From NCBI GenBank assembly GCA_964455375.1, contig CAYVXE010000009.1, positions 1-64,000 of the forward strand: a stretch of DNA of 64,000 bases, written 5' to 3'. The DNA comes from CAYVXE01 sp964455375. Its GTDB lineage: Bacteria; Zhuqueibacterota; Zhuqueibacteria; Oceanimicrobiales; Oceanimicrobiaceae. Below are positions 26,178 through 35,586 of this stretch, piece after piece. The position numbers and the translations under genes are program-made. The notes below the pieces were generated by a model. That model ran no database searches and was not told where the DNA came from. It saw nothing but the letters and a program-made list of their open reading frames with translations. Within the stretch, counting starts at the first letter, position 1, and each line of letters begins with the position of its first letter.

Positions 26178-29100
26178 ATGATACGGAATTGGAATCGTTT
26201 ATTTGTTTTTGTTTTTTTCTGTCAAATTTTGATCGTTGCATCTTTATTTGCCCAGAAACCTTCTTTGAATTTTAAAAGCTTTGGAGTCTCGGATCGTGAT
26301 TTGTTGGGATTAGGGTCTTCTCGTGAGCGGCTGAATAAGATTGCAAGCAATCAGTTTCAGAATCTGAATGGCAACCGTGCTGACACATTGAAAATATTAG
26401 CTATTCGGGTTGATTTTCAGGAAGACAATAATAGCCTGACAACCGGTAATGGTAAATTTAATTTAACCTCCACAGATGAGACATTTATTGATCCACCGCC
26501 ACATGATTTAATCTACTTTGAACATCAATTGTTAGCCCTGTCAAATTATTTCAAGTCTGTTTCGCATGGAAAGTTGATTTTACAATTTGACGTTTTTCCG
26601 AAGGGATCAACCGGCAGCTTTACAGTCTCCGGGCCAATGAGTTTTTATGCGCCAACAAATTCTGAGGAATTATTGGACGAAAGAATTGCGGGGTTATTTC
26701 AGGAAGGTTTTCAACTTGCGGACAGCTCCGGAACCATCGATTTTTCGAAATTCGATAGTTTTATTTTATTTCATGCCGGCGTAGGATCCGATTTTGCATT
26801 AGATTTTGACCCCACCCCACAGGATATTCCGTCTGTTTTTTTGGACTTTAACACATTACAAACAAACCTCGGAAATTCAGATCCATCTTACCGGGGTGTC
26901 CCGGTGAATGGCAATTCATTTTTTATTCGCGACGGCATTATTTTGCCCGAAACGCAATCACAGGAAGGTATTGAAATTGCTCTTCTCGGGACTTCGGCAA
27001 TTATGTTCGGTAATCAGCTTGGCCTGCCGATTTTATTTAATCCCGACAACGGTCGCAGCGGTATAGGTGTTTTCGGGTTGATGGATCAAGGTTCGGGGAA
27101 TTTTACCGGACTCATTCCGGCAGAACCCTGCGCCTGGTCAAAAGTATTTTTAGGCTGGGAAACTCCGATTATCATACGCAATGGGCAAAGTTTGCCGGTT
27201 GCCGCTCCGGGCGCTTCGAATCCTGATAAAATATATAAAATTCCTATCAGCGAGACAGAATATTTTTTGGTGGAAAATCGGAATCGGGATTTGAATGGCG
27301 ATAACATTTCGGTTGGCAGAGATGCAGCCGGGACTCGGGTAGAATTTGTCTGGGATGACCAGGGGCAGCGAGTGCTTGCAGAAGCTGTTCCCGGCGTCAT
27401 TACACAAGTGAGTGAATATGACTTTGGCTTGCCAGGTTCAGGAATGCTCGTTTGGCATATCGACGAGAAGGTCATTGCGGCTAATTTTGCAGACAATCGT
27501 GTGAATGCAGACCCCGAGCATCGTGGTGTTGACCTCGAAGAGGCAGACGGTGCACAGGATATCGGCCAGTTCTATGGATTTTTAAGCCCCGGCAGTGGCG
27601 CTGAAAATGGCGTCATCGAAGATATGTTCTGGGGTTCCAATGAGATTAATATGCTGGTAAACAACAATTCTCCGGTTGTGGAATTTACACCTTCAACTAC
27701 TCCAAACAGTTGGGCAAATTCAGGTGCAAATTCACATGTTTCAATGACAAATTTCAGTGAACCAGATTCAATTATGACTTTTTCAGTGAGTGAAAATATT
27801 ACCCAGACCGGATTTCCACGGTTTGTCGCCTTTAGGAATTCCAATCCTAACTCACCGGTTATGGCTGATTTGGACAGAGATGGGACGAATGAAGTTATCG
27901 TCACCGGGGGTAATAACGTGTTGGTCTGGCATGCTGACGGCTCCGGTTTTTTTGCTAACGGCGACTCAATTGAGATTGTCGGTTTGAACGGGGATCGAAA
28001 GAAAGTCTTTCTGTCAGTTTTTGCAACAGAAATAGATTCAATCTTATTTTCACCGGCAGTCGCTGGTTTGAATGAAGACATAGTCGTGGTCTCCGGCAAT
28101 CGGACAGTTGCAGGTTTCTTGCCTGATGATGCCGACAATGATGGTCAGGCGGATACCTTATTTGAACTGCGGAGCGATATCACTCTTTTAACACCACCTG
28201 TGGTCAGAAATCTGAGCAGCAATGCTTTCGATGTCTTTGTCGGTACGGACAACGGCGATGTTCTGAAAGTATCGCAGGATGGTTCCTTAAAAATAATTTC
28301 AACTGCAGGTACAGATGGGATTGTTGGATTGGCACTTGCTTCTGTCAATTCTCTGGTGTTTGCAAGTTCCAACGGGCGAATTGGCCGTATGTCTGATCAG
28401 GGAGATATATTCTGGCAGAATCAAATGAGTGGTTCTTTTTCAAAGGCTCCGGTGACCGCCGACCTGGATCAGGACGGTGAAATAAACGTCATTGCGATGT
28501 CCGATGCAGGCGATATTTACGTTTATGATGAAAGTGGTAACCTATCCTCTGGTTTTCCGAAAAGTACGGGAGCATTGAATATTTCCGAAATGGCTATCGG
28601 CGATATCGACAATAACGGTTTTATGGATATCGTATTTGTTGCAGGTAATGAATTATTTGCCGTCAACCATGTGGGGACATTAGATACAAATTTCCCGATC
28701 AAATTTGGGTTAGAAGACAATTCGCTGTCTGTCCTTCGAGCGTCCCCGATTTTACTGGATATGGATGCGGACGGGAAATTAGAAATAATAGTCGGTTCGC
28801 CCGGAAATGAAGTTTTTGCATTTCATTCATCCGGTGAATCCGTTGTTGGTTTTCCATTATCTGCGGGTGGTGGAATTACCTCAGCGCTGTTTGCCGGTGA
28901 CCTGGACGGGGATGCTGATTTGGAACTCGCAGCAACCTCTGACGACGGTTATTTATATGTTTGGGACTTAAATAATCAAATCCCTTCAGATGCAATTGTC
29001 TGGAATGGCTTATACAAAGACATAACCCACTCACACGCCAATCTTCAGATTTTGCAGCAATCGGCACCTGGCAACCAATTGATGCCGGCAGCATCGGTCT

Positions 29101-29360
29101 ATAATTATCCGAATCCCACTGAAGGTGATAAAACGATGATTCATTATCGGCTGAATTCTCCGGCAGAGGTGAAAATAAAAATTTACGATTTAGCCGGGGA
29201 ATTCGTTGATGAGTTATCCGGTACAGGATTTTCACCCGCAGAGAATGAAGTGCGGTGGTCGCTCAATAATATTGAGAGCGGTGTTTATTTAGCGAGAGTA
29301 GAGGCAAAGGGAAGTCGTAGAAGAAATGTCGCAATTATTAAAATTGCAGTTGTAAAATAA
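26178..29360 (+). CDS. Secreted M6-peptidase-like protein with a degenerate active site, FG-GAP repeats and a type IX-like sorting domain
   Basis: This 1060-aa protein has a signal peptide (cleavage near LFAQ). The N-terminal half (about residues 60-540) follows the M6 metalloprotease fold: KILAIRVDFQEDN, SNYFKSVSHGKL, GMLVWHIDE and HRGVDLEEADGAQD are all family landmarks. Where active members have HEXXH before the LG(L)P(D/I)L turn, this protein reads IMFGN (residues 275-279), so both zinc histidines and the catalytic glutamate are gone. Residues about 550-930 hold five FG-GAP/VCBS-like repeats of the type ADLDRDGTNEVIV, which normally form a calcium-binding propeller. The end has the NYPNPTEGDKTMIHY sorting domain. 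It is probably a surface binding or structural protein and not a protease. Confidence 0.82.
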   Translation: MIRNWNRLFVFVFFCQILIVASLFAQKPSLNFKSFGVSDRDLLGLGSSRERLNKIASNQFQNLNGNRADTLKILAIRVDFQEDNNSLTTGNGKFNLTSTDETFIDPPPHDLIYFEHQLLALSNYFKSVSHGKLILQFDVFPKGSTGSFTVSGPMSFYAPTNSEELLDERIAGLFQEGFQLADSSGTIDFSKFDSFILFHAGVGSDFALDFDPTPQDIPSVFLDFNTLQTNLGNSDPSYRGVPVNGNSFFIRDGIILPETQSQEGIEIALLGTSAIMFGNQLGLPILFNPDNGRSGIGVFGLMDQGSGNFTGLIPAEPCAWSKVFLGWETPIIIRNGQSLPVAAPGASNPDKIYKIPISETEYFLVENRNRDLNGDNISVGRDAAGTRVEFVWDDQGQRVLAEAVPGVITQVSEYDFGLPGSGMLVWHIDEKVIAANFADNRVNADPEHRGVDLEEADGAQDIGQFYGFLSPGSGAENGVIEDMFWGSNEINMLVNNNSPVVEFTPSTTPNSWANSGANSHVSMTNFSEPDSIMTFSVSENITQTGFPRFVAFRNSNPNSPVMADLDRDGTNEVIVTGGNNVLVWHADGSGFFANGDSIEIVGLNGDRKKVFLSVFATEIDSILFSPAVAGLNEDIVVVSGNRTVAGFLPDDADNDGQADTLFELRSDITLLTPPVVRNLSSNAFDVFVGTDNGDVLKVSQDGSLKIISTAGTDGIVGLALASVNSLVFASSNGRIGRMSDQGDIFWQNQMSGSFSKAPVTADLDQDGEINVIAMSDAGDIYVYDESGNLSSGFPKSTGALNISEMAIGDIDNNGFMDIVFVAGNELFAVNHVGTLDTNFPIKFGLEDNSLSVLRASPILLDMDADGKLEIIVGSPGNEVFAFHSSGESVVGFPLSAGGGITSALFAGDLDGDADLELAATSDDGYLYVWDLNNQIPSDAIVWNGLYKDITHSHANLQILQQSAPGNQLMPAASVYNYPNPTEGDKTMIHYRLNSPAEVKIKIYDLAGEFVDELSGTGFSPAENEVRWSLNNIESGVYLARVEAKGSRRRNVAIIKIAVVK

Positions 29361-29394
29361 GATGGTAAACGTGCATCTGTGAGTGAGGTGTTAT

Positions 29395-30039
29395 ATGAAA
29401 AAATATTGGTTTTTTCTGAGTTTTCTTTGTGTGATCTTCCCTTGTAAAAAAATAAGAGCGCAATTAGGTGATAAAGTTAAAATCGGAGTTTCAAAAAAAA
29501 TTGCTCTTGGCAATGGTTTTGACCAAGCCATAGAAAGTCCTTTTACTGGCTTGTTTTTTAATGTAGAGATGTCCAAATGTTTTTCTTTTGATTTTGAATG
29601 GCAAAAAAATATTTTATGTTCAGCAATGTCCGTGTCATCAACTGAAAATCAGCGGGCTTTTTACAATGGGTTCTACAAACGGGATTGGTCTGCAAGTTTG
29701 GAGGTTAATTACCGTCTCAAACCCATCGATGATAAGTTTACACCGTTCATAGGATTAGGTGCGGGAGAATACTATCTTTACGACAGTAAGGTTAATATAA
29801 AAGAAGGAAAAGAGGATCCGCAAAACGGATCCATTGATTATGATATGCGGAAATACTTCAAAAGGTCCGGGGTCTTCGGGTCTGTGGGTATAAAATATAA
29901 TCTGAATACACGGACGACATTGTTTATTAATGGAAAATGTTCGGTTTTGTTTGATAAAAAATACTTAATAATGTCAATGCCGGGAAATTATTCAGATTTT
30001 TTAAATCTGTCAACCGGCGTAAGATTTTCGTTTAATTAA
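29395..30039 (+). CDS. Outer-membrane beta-barrel protein, small (OmpA/OprF-like barrel)
   Basis: The start at 29395 follows GAGGTG and gives a signal peptide (MKKYWFFLSFLCVIF, cleavage near IRAQ); an in-frame start four codons earlier is less likely. The mature part of about 190 residues has alternating hydrophobic strands (FFNVEMSKCFSFDFEW, ASLEVNYRLKPIDDKFTPFIGLGAGEYYLY, VFGSVGIKYNLNTRT) and ends in a phenylalanine-rich strand, VRFSFN, as expected of an eight-stranded outer-membrane barrel. There is no peptidoglycan-binding domain. It lies 14 bases before the next gene. Function unknown. Confidence 0.7.
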   Translation: MKKYWFFLSFLCVIFPCKKIRAQLGDKVKIGVSKKIALGNGFDQAIESPFTGLFFNVEMSKCFSFDFEWQKNILCSAMSVSSTENQRAFYNGFYKRDWSASLEVNYRLKPIDDKFTPFIGLGAGEYYLYDSKVNIKEGKEDPQNGSIDYDMRKYFKRSGVFGSVGIKYNLNTRTTLFINGKCSVLFDKKYLIMSMPGNYSDFLNLSTGVRFSFN

Positions 30040-30053
30040 CCGGTTAATATGGC

Positions 30054-33000
30054 ATGAAATATATGAAACACAAATGTTTACTATTGCTTGTGGTTTTCGT
30101 AAGCTTTTGGGGATTTGACAGGTCAGCATTTGCGCAACCGGAGAGTTACAATCACCCTGAATTAAATTGGCAGTCAATAGAGACGGAGCATTTCTGGGTT
30201 CATTTTCATCAGGGTGCTGAAAGGACGGCAAAACTTACAGCAAAAATCGCCGAGGAAGTCTACGAACCTGTAACGTCACTTTATCAATATGAACCCGGTA
30301 AGAAACTTCATTTTATTATTCGTGATCATGATGATTATTCTAACGGCGGTGCATTTTTTTATGATAATAAAGTGGAGATTTGGGCTACTGCTATGGATTT
30401 TGAATTTCGAGGCGCCCACAATTGGTTGAGAAATGTGATCACGCATGAGTTTACTCACATGATGCAACTGCAATCTGCCAGAAAAATCACACAACGAATT
30501 CCGGCATTTTATTTTCAGGCCATTGGTTATGAGAATGATCGTCGGGATGATGTGCTGCATGGCGGGCCGAATGTCATTGCATCTTACCCGATAGCCATGA
30601 CCGTGATGCCGCACTGGTTTGCAGAAGGCGTTGCACAGTACCAGCTTCCCGGACTCGGTTACGATACGTGGGATAGTGACCGTGACATGATTTTGCGCAC
30701 TTCTGTCCTGGATAATAAGCTGTTAACATATAATGAAATGGGCGTTTTCGGTAAAAGAAGTCTCGGCAATGAAAAAGTTTACAATCAGGGCTTTGCATTT
30801 GTAACCTATTTGGTGAATGAGTATGGGTTGGAAACCCTGCGGCATTTATCCAAAAATATGAAAGGTTTTTTTTCGTATACCTTTAATGGTGCCATGAAAA
30901 AGGCTACCGGAAAGAGTGGAAGACAATTATATAGAGAGTGGGTAAGTACCATTCGTAGTCGTTACGCTTATCAGGTACGTAATATATTACCGAACCAGGT
31001 AAAAGGTGAATTGATTGAGACGAAAGGTCAGGCTAACTTTAACCCCCAATGGTCGCCTGACGGCTCAAAGGTTGCTTATATTACAAATAGCGGGAATGAT
31101 TATCTTTCGCAAACGAAACTGGTTGTGGAGGACATGAAAACGCGAAAAAGAACAGCAATTGCCGGTGGGGTGCACTTTACAATTAGCTGGTCACCTGATG
31201 GAACGAAAATCGCGTTTGCCAATAAAATGGCATTTAGTAAAGGCGGTTCACATTTTTATGATCTATATAGCTACAATTTCAAAACCAGGAAAACGAAGCG
31301 GTTAACCAAAGCGCTGAGAGCACATAGCCCGGGTTGGTCGTCTGATGGGCAAAAACTGGTTTTTATCACGTCGGCTGATGGCACCGAGAATCTGTCCATT
31401 TATCATTTGCAAACCGGAAAGATTGACAGGTTAACCAATTATGAAAACGGTGAGCAGCTCGGCCATCCGGTATGGGCACCGAATGATAAAATAATTGTAT
31501 TTTCGAAGTTTTACGATAGTGGAAACGATTTATTTTTTTATAATGTACAAAGCAAAAAAGTAACGCCAGTTGTTGCAGATAAATTTGATTCGAGGGATGC
31601 GGTTTTTTCTGAAAATGGGAAAAAAATATATTTTAGTTGGGATAAAACGGGAATTTTTAACATCTATTCCAAGGACCTCTATTCCGGTGAAATCCAGCAA
31701 GTCACGAACGTTCTTGGCGGCGCCTTTATGCCATCTGTGAATAAAAACGGAGCACTTGTTTTTACACGGTTCACATCGTCGGGATTTAAAATTGCACTGC
31801 TAAAAGAAATGAAAGCTATCGATGCATCAAAGTCAGATTATTTAACGGATAGAGAAAATGTAAAGCTGGTAGCGGCGAATCAGAAAATTCCGGAAAATTT
31901 AATTGAAACGATCAATCATAAAAACTATGATGATAGCAAAATTCCCAATTATACAGCCCAACCTTACAAAAGTCACTACTCGCCGATTTCTTTTTTACCA
32001 CGGGTGATGATCGATTATGGCACGGTAAAAATCGGCAGTTACTTTTATTCGTCGGATGTGTTGGATAAATACGGCTTTCTTGCCGGCTTTGATGTTAATC
32101 GACATGGGGATTATGATTTATTTGCGTTAGTCGATTATCGCAAGTTAGGTCCCACACTTTTTTTAGAAGCCTATAATCAGGTACAGAATACGAGTGTTGG
32201 CATTGATTCAACTGAAAAAATAAGACGTTTTGGTTTTTTGCGGGATTCCTCGGATAAATTTCGCTACAACCTCATGGAAGTGACGCCGGGTATCCGTTTT
32301 AAAATTGGTTCATCCAATGTTTTGCAGACAGCGTTTACATTCAGCCGCTACAGTGCCCGCGCAAAATTTCAGGAAATTACCGGTGAAACAACGTTGAGTT
32401 ATAATTATTTTATCGGCAGGAACTTTTGGGCAAAATTTACACATAGTGGCTTTAAGCCAACCGTGGATTCTGGAATAAGCCGCCGGGGGCGTTATTTTTC
32501 TATCCGCTATGATCGGCAATTCAATAAATTCCTCAATGGGTTTGAAGTAAATGACGCTTTTTTGAATGAGATTTTTGATCATTATAATTACAATCAGGTT
32601 ACAGTTGATTGGCAGGAAAATTGGGGTTTGCCCATCGACGGCCATTCTATTCATTTCGATATTCAAGGTGGTTTTATCGACACAAAAGTAGACAGTTTTT
32701 TTCATTTCTTTAGTGGAGGAATCACAGGTAACCGCGGGTATCCTTTGTTCAGTATTGAGGGAAGAAAAATGCTTTTAGGCCGGGCGACCTATCAGTTCCC
32801 CATTTTCAAACATATCGATTCACAATTTCTGAATCTATATTTTGATAAAATGTTTCTCAGTTTGTATTACGACTTCGGAAATGCTTTTGAAAGCAAAATT
32901 CAATTCAGTGATTTTAAGTCGAGTGTCGGGGCGCAGTTGCGTTTTGATGCATTTTCTTTTTATTCTTATCCCACAAAAATATTTTTTGATATGGCATACG

Positions 33001-33086
33001 GGTTGAATGAATTTCAGTTTGCCAATCAAAAATATGGTAAAGAATTAAAGTTTTATTTTGGCGTTTCATTTGGATATTTAAATTAA
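30054..33086 (+). CDS. Surface protein with gluzincin peptidase domain, TolB-like propeller and outer-membrane barrel
   Basis: This 1010-aa protein has a signal peptide (cleavage near AFAQ). Residues about 35-320 form a peptidase-MA-like zinc protease with HEFTH (131-135) and the third ligand E191 in WFAEGVAQY, so the site looks intact. Residues about 330-610 contain WD40-like/TolB-type propeller repeats with NPQWSPDGSKVAYIT, SWSPDGTKIAF and SPGWSSDGQKLVFIT. The last 350 residues look like a surface-antigen (Omp85-like) barrel ending in FYFGVSFGYLN, aromatic at the terminus. The layout protease, propeller, barrel recurs in the gene at 41337. It probably anchors a periplasmic or surface protease in the outer membrane. 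Substrate unknown. Confidence 0.8.
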   Translation: MKYMKHKCLLLLVVFVSFWGFDRSAFAQPESYNHPELNWQSIETEHFWVHFHQGAERTAKLTAKIAEEVYEPVTSLYQYEPGKKLHFIIRDHDDYSNGGAFFYDNKVEIWATAMDFEFRGAHNWLRNVITHEFTHMMQLQSARKITQRIPAFYFQAIGYENDRRDDVLHGGPNVIASYPIAMTVMPHWFAEGVAQYQLPGLGYDTWDSDRDMILRTSVLDNKLLTYNEMGVFGKRSLGNEKVYNQGFAFVTYLVNEYGLETLRHLSKNMKGFFSYTFNGAMKKATGKSGRQLYREWVSTIRSRYAYQVRNILPNQVKGELIETKGQANFNPQWSPDGSKVAYITNSGNDYLSQTKLVVEDMKTRKRTAIAGGVHFTISWSPDGTKIAFANKMAFSKGGSHFYDLYSYNFKTRKTKRLTKALRAHSPGWSSDGQKLVFITSADGTENLSIYHLQTGKIDRLTNYENGEQLGHPVWAPNDKIIVFSKFYDSGNDLFFYNVQSKKVTPVVADKFDSRDAVFSENGKKIYFSWDKTGIFNIYSKDLYSGEIQQVTNVLGGAFMPSVNKNGALVFTRFTSSGFKIALLKEMKAIDASKSDYLTDRENVKLVAANQKIPENLIETINHKNYDDSKIPNYTAQPYKSHYSPISFLPRVMIDYGTVKIGSYFYSSDVLDKYGFLAGFDVNRHGDYDLFALVDYRKLGPTLFLEAYNQVQNTSVGIDSTEKIRRFGFLRDSSDKFRYNLMEVTPGIRFKIGSSNVLQTAFTFSRYSARAKFQEITGETTLSYNYFIGRNFWAKFTHSGFKPTVDSGISRRGRYFSIRYDRQFNKFLNGFEVNDAFLNEIFDHYNYNQVTVDWQENWGLPIDGHSIHFDIQGGFIDTKVDSFFHFFSGGITGNRGYPLFSIEGRKMLLGRATYQFPIFKHIDSQFLNLYFDKMFLSLYYDFGNAFESKIQFSDFKSSVGAQLRFDAFSFYSYPTKIFFDMAYGLNEFQFANQKYGKELKFYFGVSFGYLN

Positions 33087-33103
33087 CTTTGTAGATAATT
33101 AGA

Positions 33104-33949
33104 ATGATGAAATATTTAAAGACAATGCTTGGTGGGTTATTTTTATGGACAGGAGTACTTTTTGCGGCCAGTGGTGGAAATTCTTTAAAAGTAATGCTAA
33201 ATGAAGTTTCGCCTGCGGCGCAGTTCCGATATTCCCTGTTCCAAACCACCAAGCTGCCAGAGAATGCTACGCTGCAGTTTCAAACTAATATAAAAAAGAA
33301 ATCTGTTCCAAAAGCAGCCCTTTTTTCAGCCATTGTTCCCGGGTCAGGGGAGGTCTACGCTGGGTCCTATTTAAAAGGTGCAGCATTTTTAGTTATTGAA
33401 GCTGCCGCGTTGTTCGGAAATATTCATTACAATAATAAAGGAAATGACCTGCAAACAGCCTTCCGTGCCTATGCAGACGGCAATTGGGTTGAAAATGATT
33501 ATTGGAATTGGATGTCGCAGGTCAGCGGTATCGAGCGTTCAGATATGGATGGATTGCGTGCTTATGAGCGACAGACATTCAGTCATTTTTTACCGGAAAG
33601 GAAAAACCAGCAGTATTATGAAAACATCGGAAAATACAACCAATTCGTTGCCGGATGGGTGGATGTGACCTACCAGACCTATAGTTTAGACCTCTACAAA
33701 TCAAGCAAAAAACCCGATTCACCTTTACGGGAAGATTACACACTGCAACGTAAAGATGCAAATGATAATTTCCAGCGTGCTACCAATTTAGCCACTGTTA
33801 TTGTATTCAACCATATAGTCAGCATGTTCGATGCCGGATGGACAACTAAGAAATTTAATCGGACACATTTTCAATCGCAATTACGAATCCAGGGTCTTAT
33901 GTATGATAATCGAATAGTACCCGCATTGAAGTTAGGTATTTCATGGTAA
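33104..33949 (+). CDS. DUF5683-like exported protein
   Basis: This 281-aa protein starts with a signal peptide (cleavage near LFAA). The centre has the family hallmark AALFSAIVPGSGEVYAGS followed by YLKGAAFLVIEAAALF, a hydrophobic hairpin typical of DUF5683-type proteins from FCB bacteria. The C-terminal part, after a second hydrophobic stretch (TNLATVIVFNHIVSMFDAG), ends in an amphipathic strand (VPALKLGISW) that may sit in the outer membrane. It is placed 17 bases after the protease-propeller-barrel gene and overlaps the next gene by seven bases, so the three are likely one operon. No biochemical role is known for the family. Confidence 0.72.
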   Translation: MMKYLKTMLGGLFLWTGVLFAASGGNSLKVMLNEVSPAAQFRYSLFQTTKLPENATLQFQTNIKKKSVPKAALFSAIVPGSGEVYAGSYLKGAAFLVIEAAALFGNIHYNNKGNDLQTAFRAYADGNWVENDYWNWMSQVSGIERSDMDGLRAYERQTFSHFLPERKNQQYYENIGKYNQFVAGWVDVTYQTYSLDLYKSSKKPDSPLREDYTLQRKDANDNFQRATNLATVIVFNHIVSMFDAGWTTKKFNRTHFQSQLRIQGLMYDNRIVPALKLGISW

Positions 33950-34755
33950 TCCGTAAAAAAAGGATAGTTACTTTCTGTTGTCTTTTGTCATTGTTCTCAT
34001 CTTCTTTTGCAGCCTCACCTGGAATTCCTAAACACATTCTAACGACATCTGCTGAAAAGTTTTTGTTTAAACAATATTTCTTAAATAAAACGCCAGCTTA
34101 TGCAAAGTTACATGCAGGGGAAACAACGCTGTCTGTTTCAGGTTATATAGCGAGTGGTGAAAATAACATGAAAAGAAAATCTCGCGGCCGGGCGTTTTTG
34201 CAATCACTACTTATCCCCGGCTGGGGGCAATATTATGCCGGTTCCAGGACTATGATGAAAGTCTTTGCGGTCTCCGAAGTCCTTCTTTGGGGTAGTTATG
34301 CAGGGTTCAGAACATGGAGTAACTGGCTGGAAGATGATTACCACACATTCGCTGCGGAACATGCCGGAGCCCAGGTTGAAGGTAAGCCGAGAGACTATTT
34401 TGTGGACATCGGAAATTTTAGCAGCATTGAAACCTACAACCAGGCACAATTGCGGGATCGGGATGTGAATGATCTCTATCCGACGACCGCGGAATTTTCT
34501 TGGCAATGGGATAGCAAACAAAACCGTGCAAAATTTGAAAATATTCGTGTTCGCAGTGACCGGGCAGATAATCGTGCTCAATTGACTCTGGCTTTTATTT
34601 TGGTGAATCATTTAGCAAGTGCAGTACAGTCCACATTATCCGTTTTTAAATTTAACAAGAAATTAGCTGAGAAAAATATGGAATTACGGCTTGGCTTGGA
34701 AAACCCTATTCCTGGTAATCGGATTATACTTTTTACCATGAATAAATATTTTTAG
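33943..34755 (+). CDS. DUF5683-like exported protein, paralogue of the upstream gene
   Basis: This 270-aa protein has a signal peptide (cleavage near SFAA) and the hallmark FLQSLLIPGWGQYYAGS, followed by MKVFAVSEVLLWGSYAGF. The arrangement matches the upstream 281-aa protein, although the rest of the two sequences is divergent. It also has the second hydrophobic stretch (LTLAFILVNHLASAVQSTL) and a C-terminal tail with aromatic ends. The start overlaps the previous stop by seven bases. The two may form a heteromer in the envelope; that is inference. A short space of 46 bases separates it from rpiA. Confidence 0.7.
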   Translation: MVIRKKRIVTFCCLLSLFSSSFAASPGIPKHILTTSAEKFLFKQYFLNKTPAYAKLHAGETTLSVSGYIASGENNMKRKSRGRAFLQSLLIPGWGQYYAGSRTMMKVFAVSEVLLWGSYAGFRTWSNWLEDDYHTFAAEHAGAQVEGKPRDYFVDIGNFSSIETYNQAQLRDRDVNDLYPTTAEFSWQWDSKQNRAKFENIRVRSDRADNRAQLTLAFILVNHLASAVQSTLSVFKFNKKLAEKNMELRLGLENPIPGNRIILFTMNKYF

Positions 34756-34801
34756 CCAATACAGTTCCGTTTATTGTCCAACCTTAAGTATCTCCTGAAT
34801 A

Positions 34802-35494
34802 ATGGGAAAAAATGAATCTATAATTATTGTGGAAGACGCTAAACGAAATGCTGCCCTGCGGGCAGTTTCTTATGTGAAAAATAATTTGATCGTGGGATTG
34901 GGCACCGGGTCCACGACCAACTTTGCCATTGATTTCATCGGAGAAAAAATGAAACATGGTCTGAAAATCAATGCTGTGCCTACTTCGGAGAAAACGCAAG
35001 TTCGGGCCATGAAACTCGGAATTCCTTTACTTGAGAACTTCGAGAAAATAGATGTGACCGTTGATGGCGCCGATGAAGTTGATCGTCATGGAAATTTGAT
35101 TAAAGGCGGTGGTGGTGCGTTAACCCGTGAAAAAATTGTTGCGGCTGCAACTCGCAAAGAAATCATCATTGTGGACGAGTCTAAACTTGTGAATAAGCTT
35201 GGCAGGTTCCCATTGCCGGTAGAGGTTCTTCCATTCGGATGGAAATTTGTGCAAAAGGCAATTGAGGGATTGGGTTGTAGCATTCAACTTAGAAGACAAG
35301 GTAAACAGATTTATGTAACGAACAATGGGAACTATATTCTCGATTGCCAGTTTGGGGAAATTAATGATCCGGAGAACCTATCCGGGGAGATAAATACAAT
35401 TCCAGGTGTTGTGGAAAATGGGCTTTTCTGCGGTTTGACAGATCTGGTTATCGTGGGTTCATCCGGTGGAGAAACAAGAGACATTCAATTTTGA
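34802..35494 (+). CDS. rpiA: Ribose-5-phosphate isomerase A
   Basis: This 230-aa enzyme interconverts ribose 5-phosphate and ribulose 5-phosphate in the pentose phosphate pathway. It shows the phosphate loop VGLGTGSTTNFAID, the VPTSEKT segment, the acidic active-site segment VTVDGADEVD, the lysine motif KGGGGALTREKIVA, IIVDESKLV, and the C-terminal IPGVVENGLF. Length and motifs are as in the family. It is the last gene of the plus-strand run and is followed by a strong bidirectional terminator. Confidence 0.97.
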   Translation: MGKNESIIIVEDAKRNAALRAVSYVKNNLIVGLGTGSTTNFAIDFIGEKMKHGLKINAVPTSEKTQVRAMKLGIPLLENFEKIDVTVDGADEVDRHGNLIKGGGGALTREKIVAAATRKEIIIVDESKLVNKLGRFPLPVEVLPFGWKFVQKAIEGLGCSIQLRRQGKQIYVTNNGNYILDCQFGEINDPENLSGEINTIPGVVENGLFCGLTDLVIVGSSGGETRDIQF

Positions 35495-35517
35495 GAGACA
35501 AAAACGGTATGGTGTAC

Positions 35518-35561
35518 AAAAGGCAAGCCCTCAATCTAAAACAGATGAGGGCTTGCCTTTT
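35518..35561. terminator. Strong bidirectional terminator between rpiA and the AAA+/Fis regulator
   Basis: AAAAGGCAAGCCCTCA (35518-35533) pairs perfectly with TGAGGGCTTGCCTTTT (35546-35561) in a 16-bp stem with a 12-base loop. The A and T ends mean it can work for both convergent genes. Confidence 0.93.
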
Positions 35562-35586
35562 GTATCAGCAAATCTGTAAACACACG

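Noticed and set aside
27572..28138. 188-codon open frame on the minus strand
   Set aside because: Shadow of the M6-like gene; low-complexity Ser/Thr/Pro-rich translation and no ribosome-binding site.
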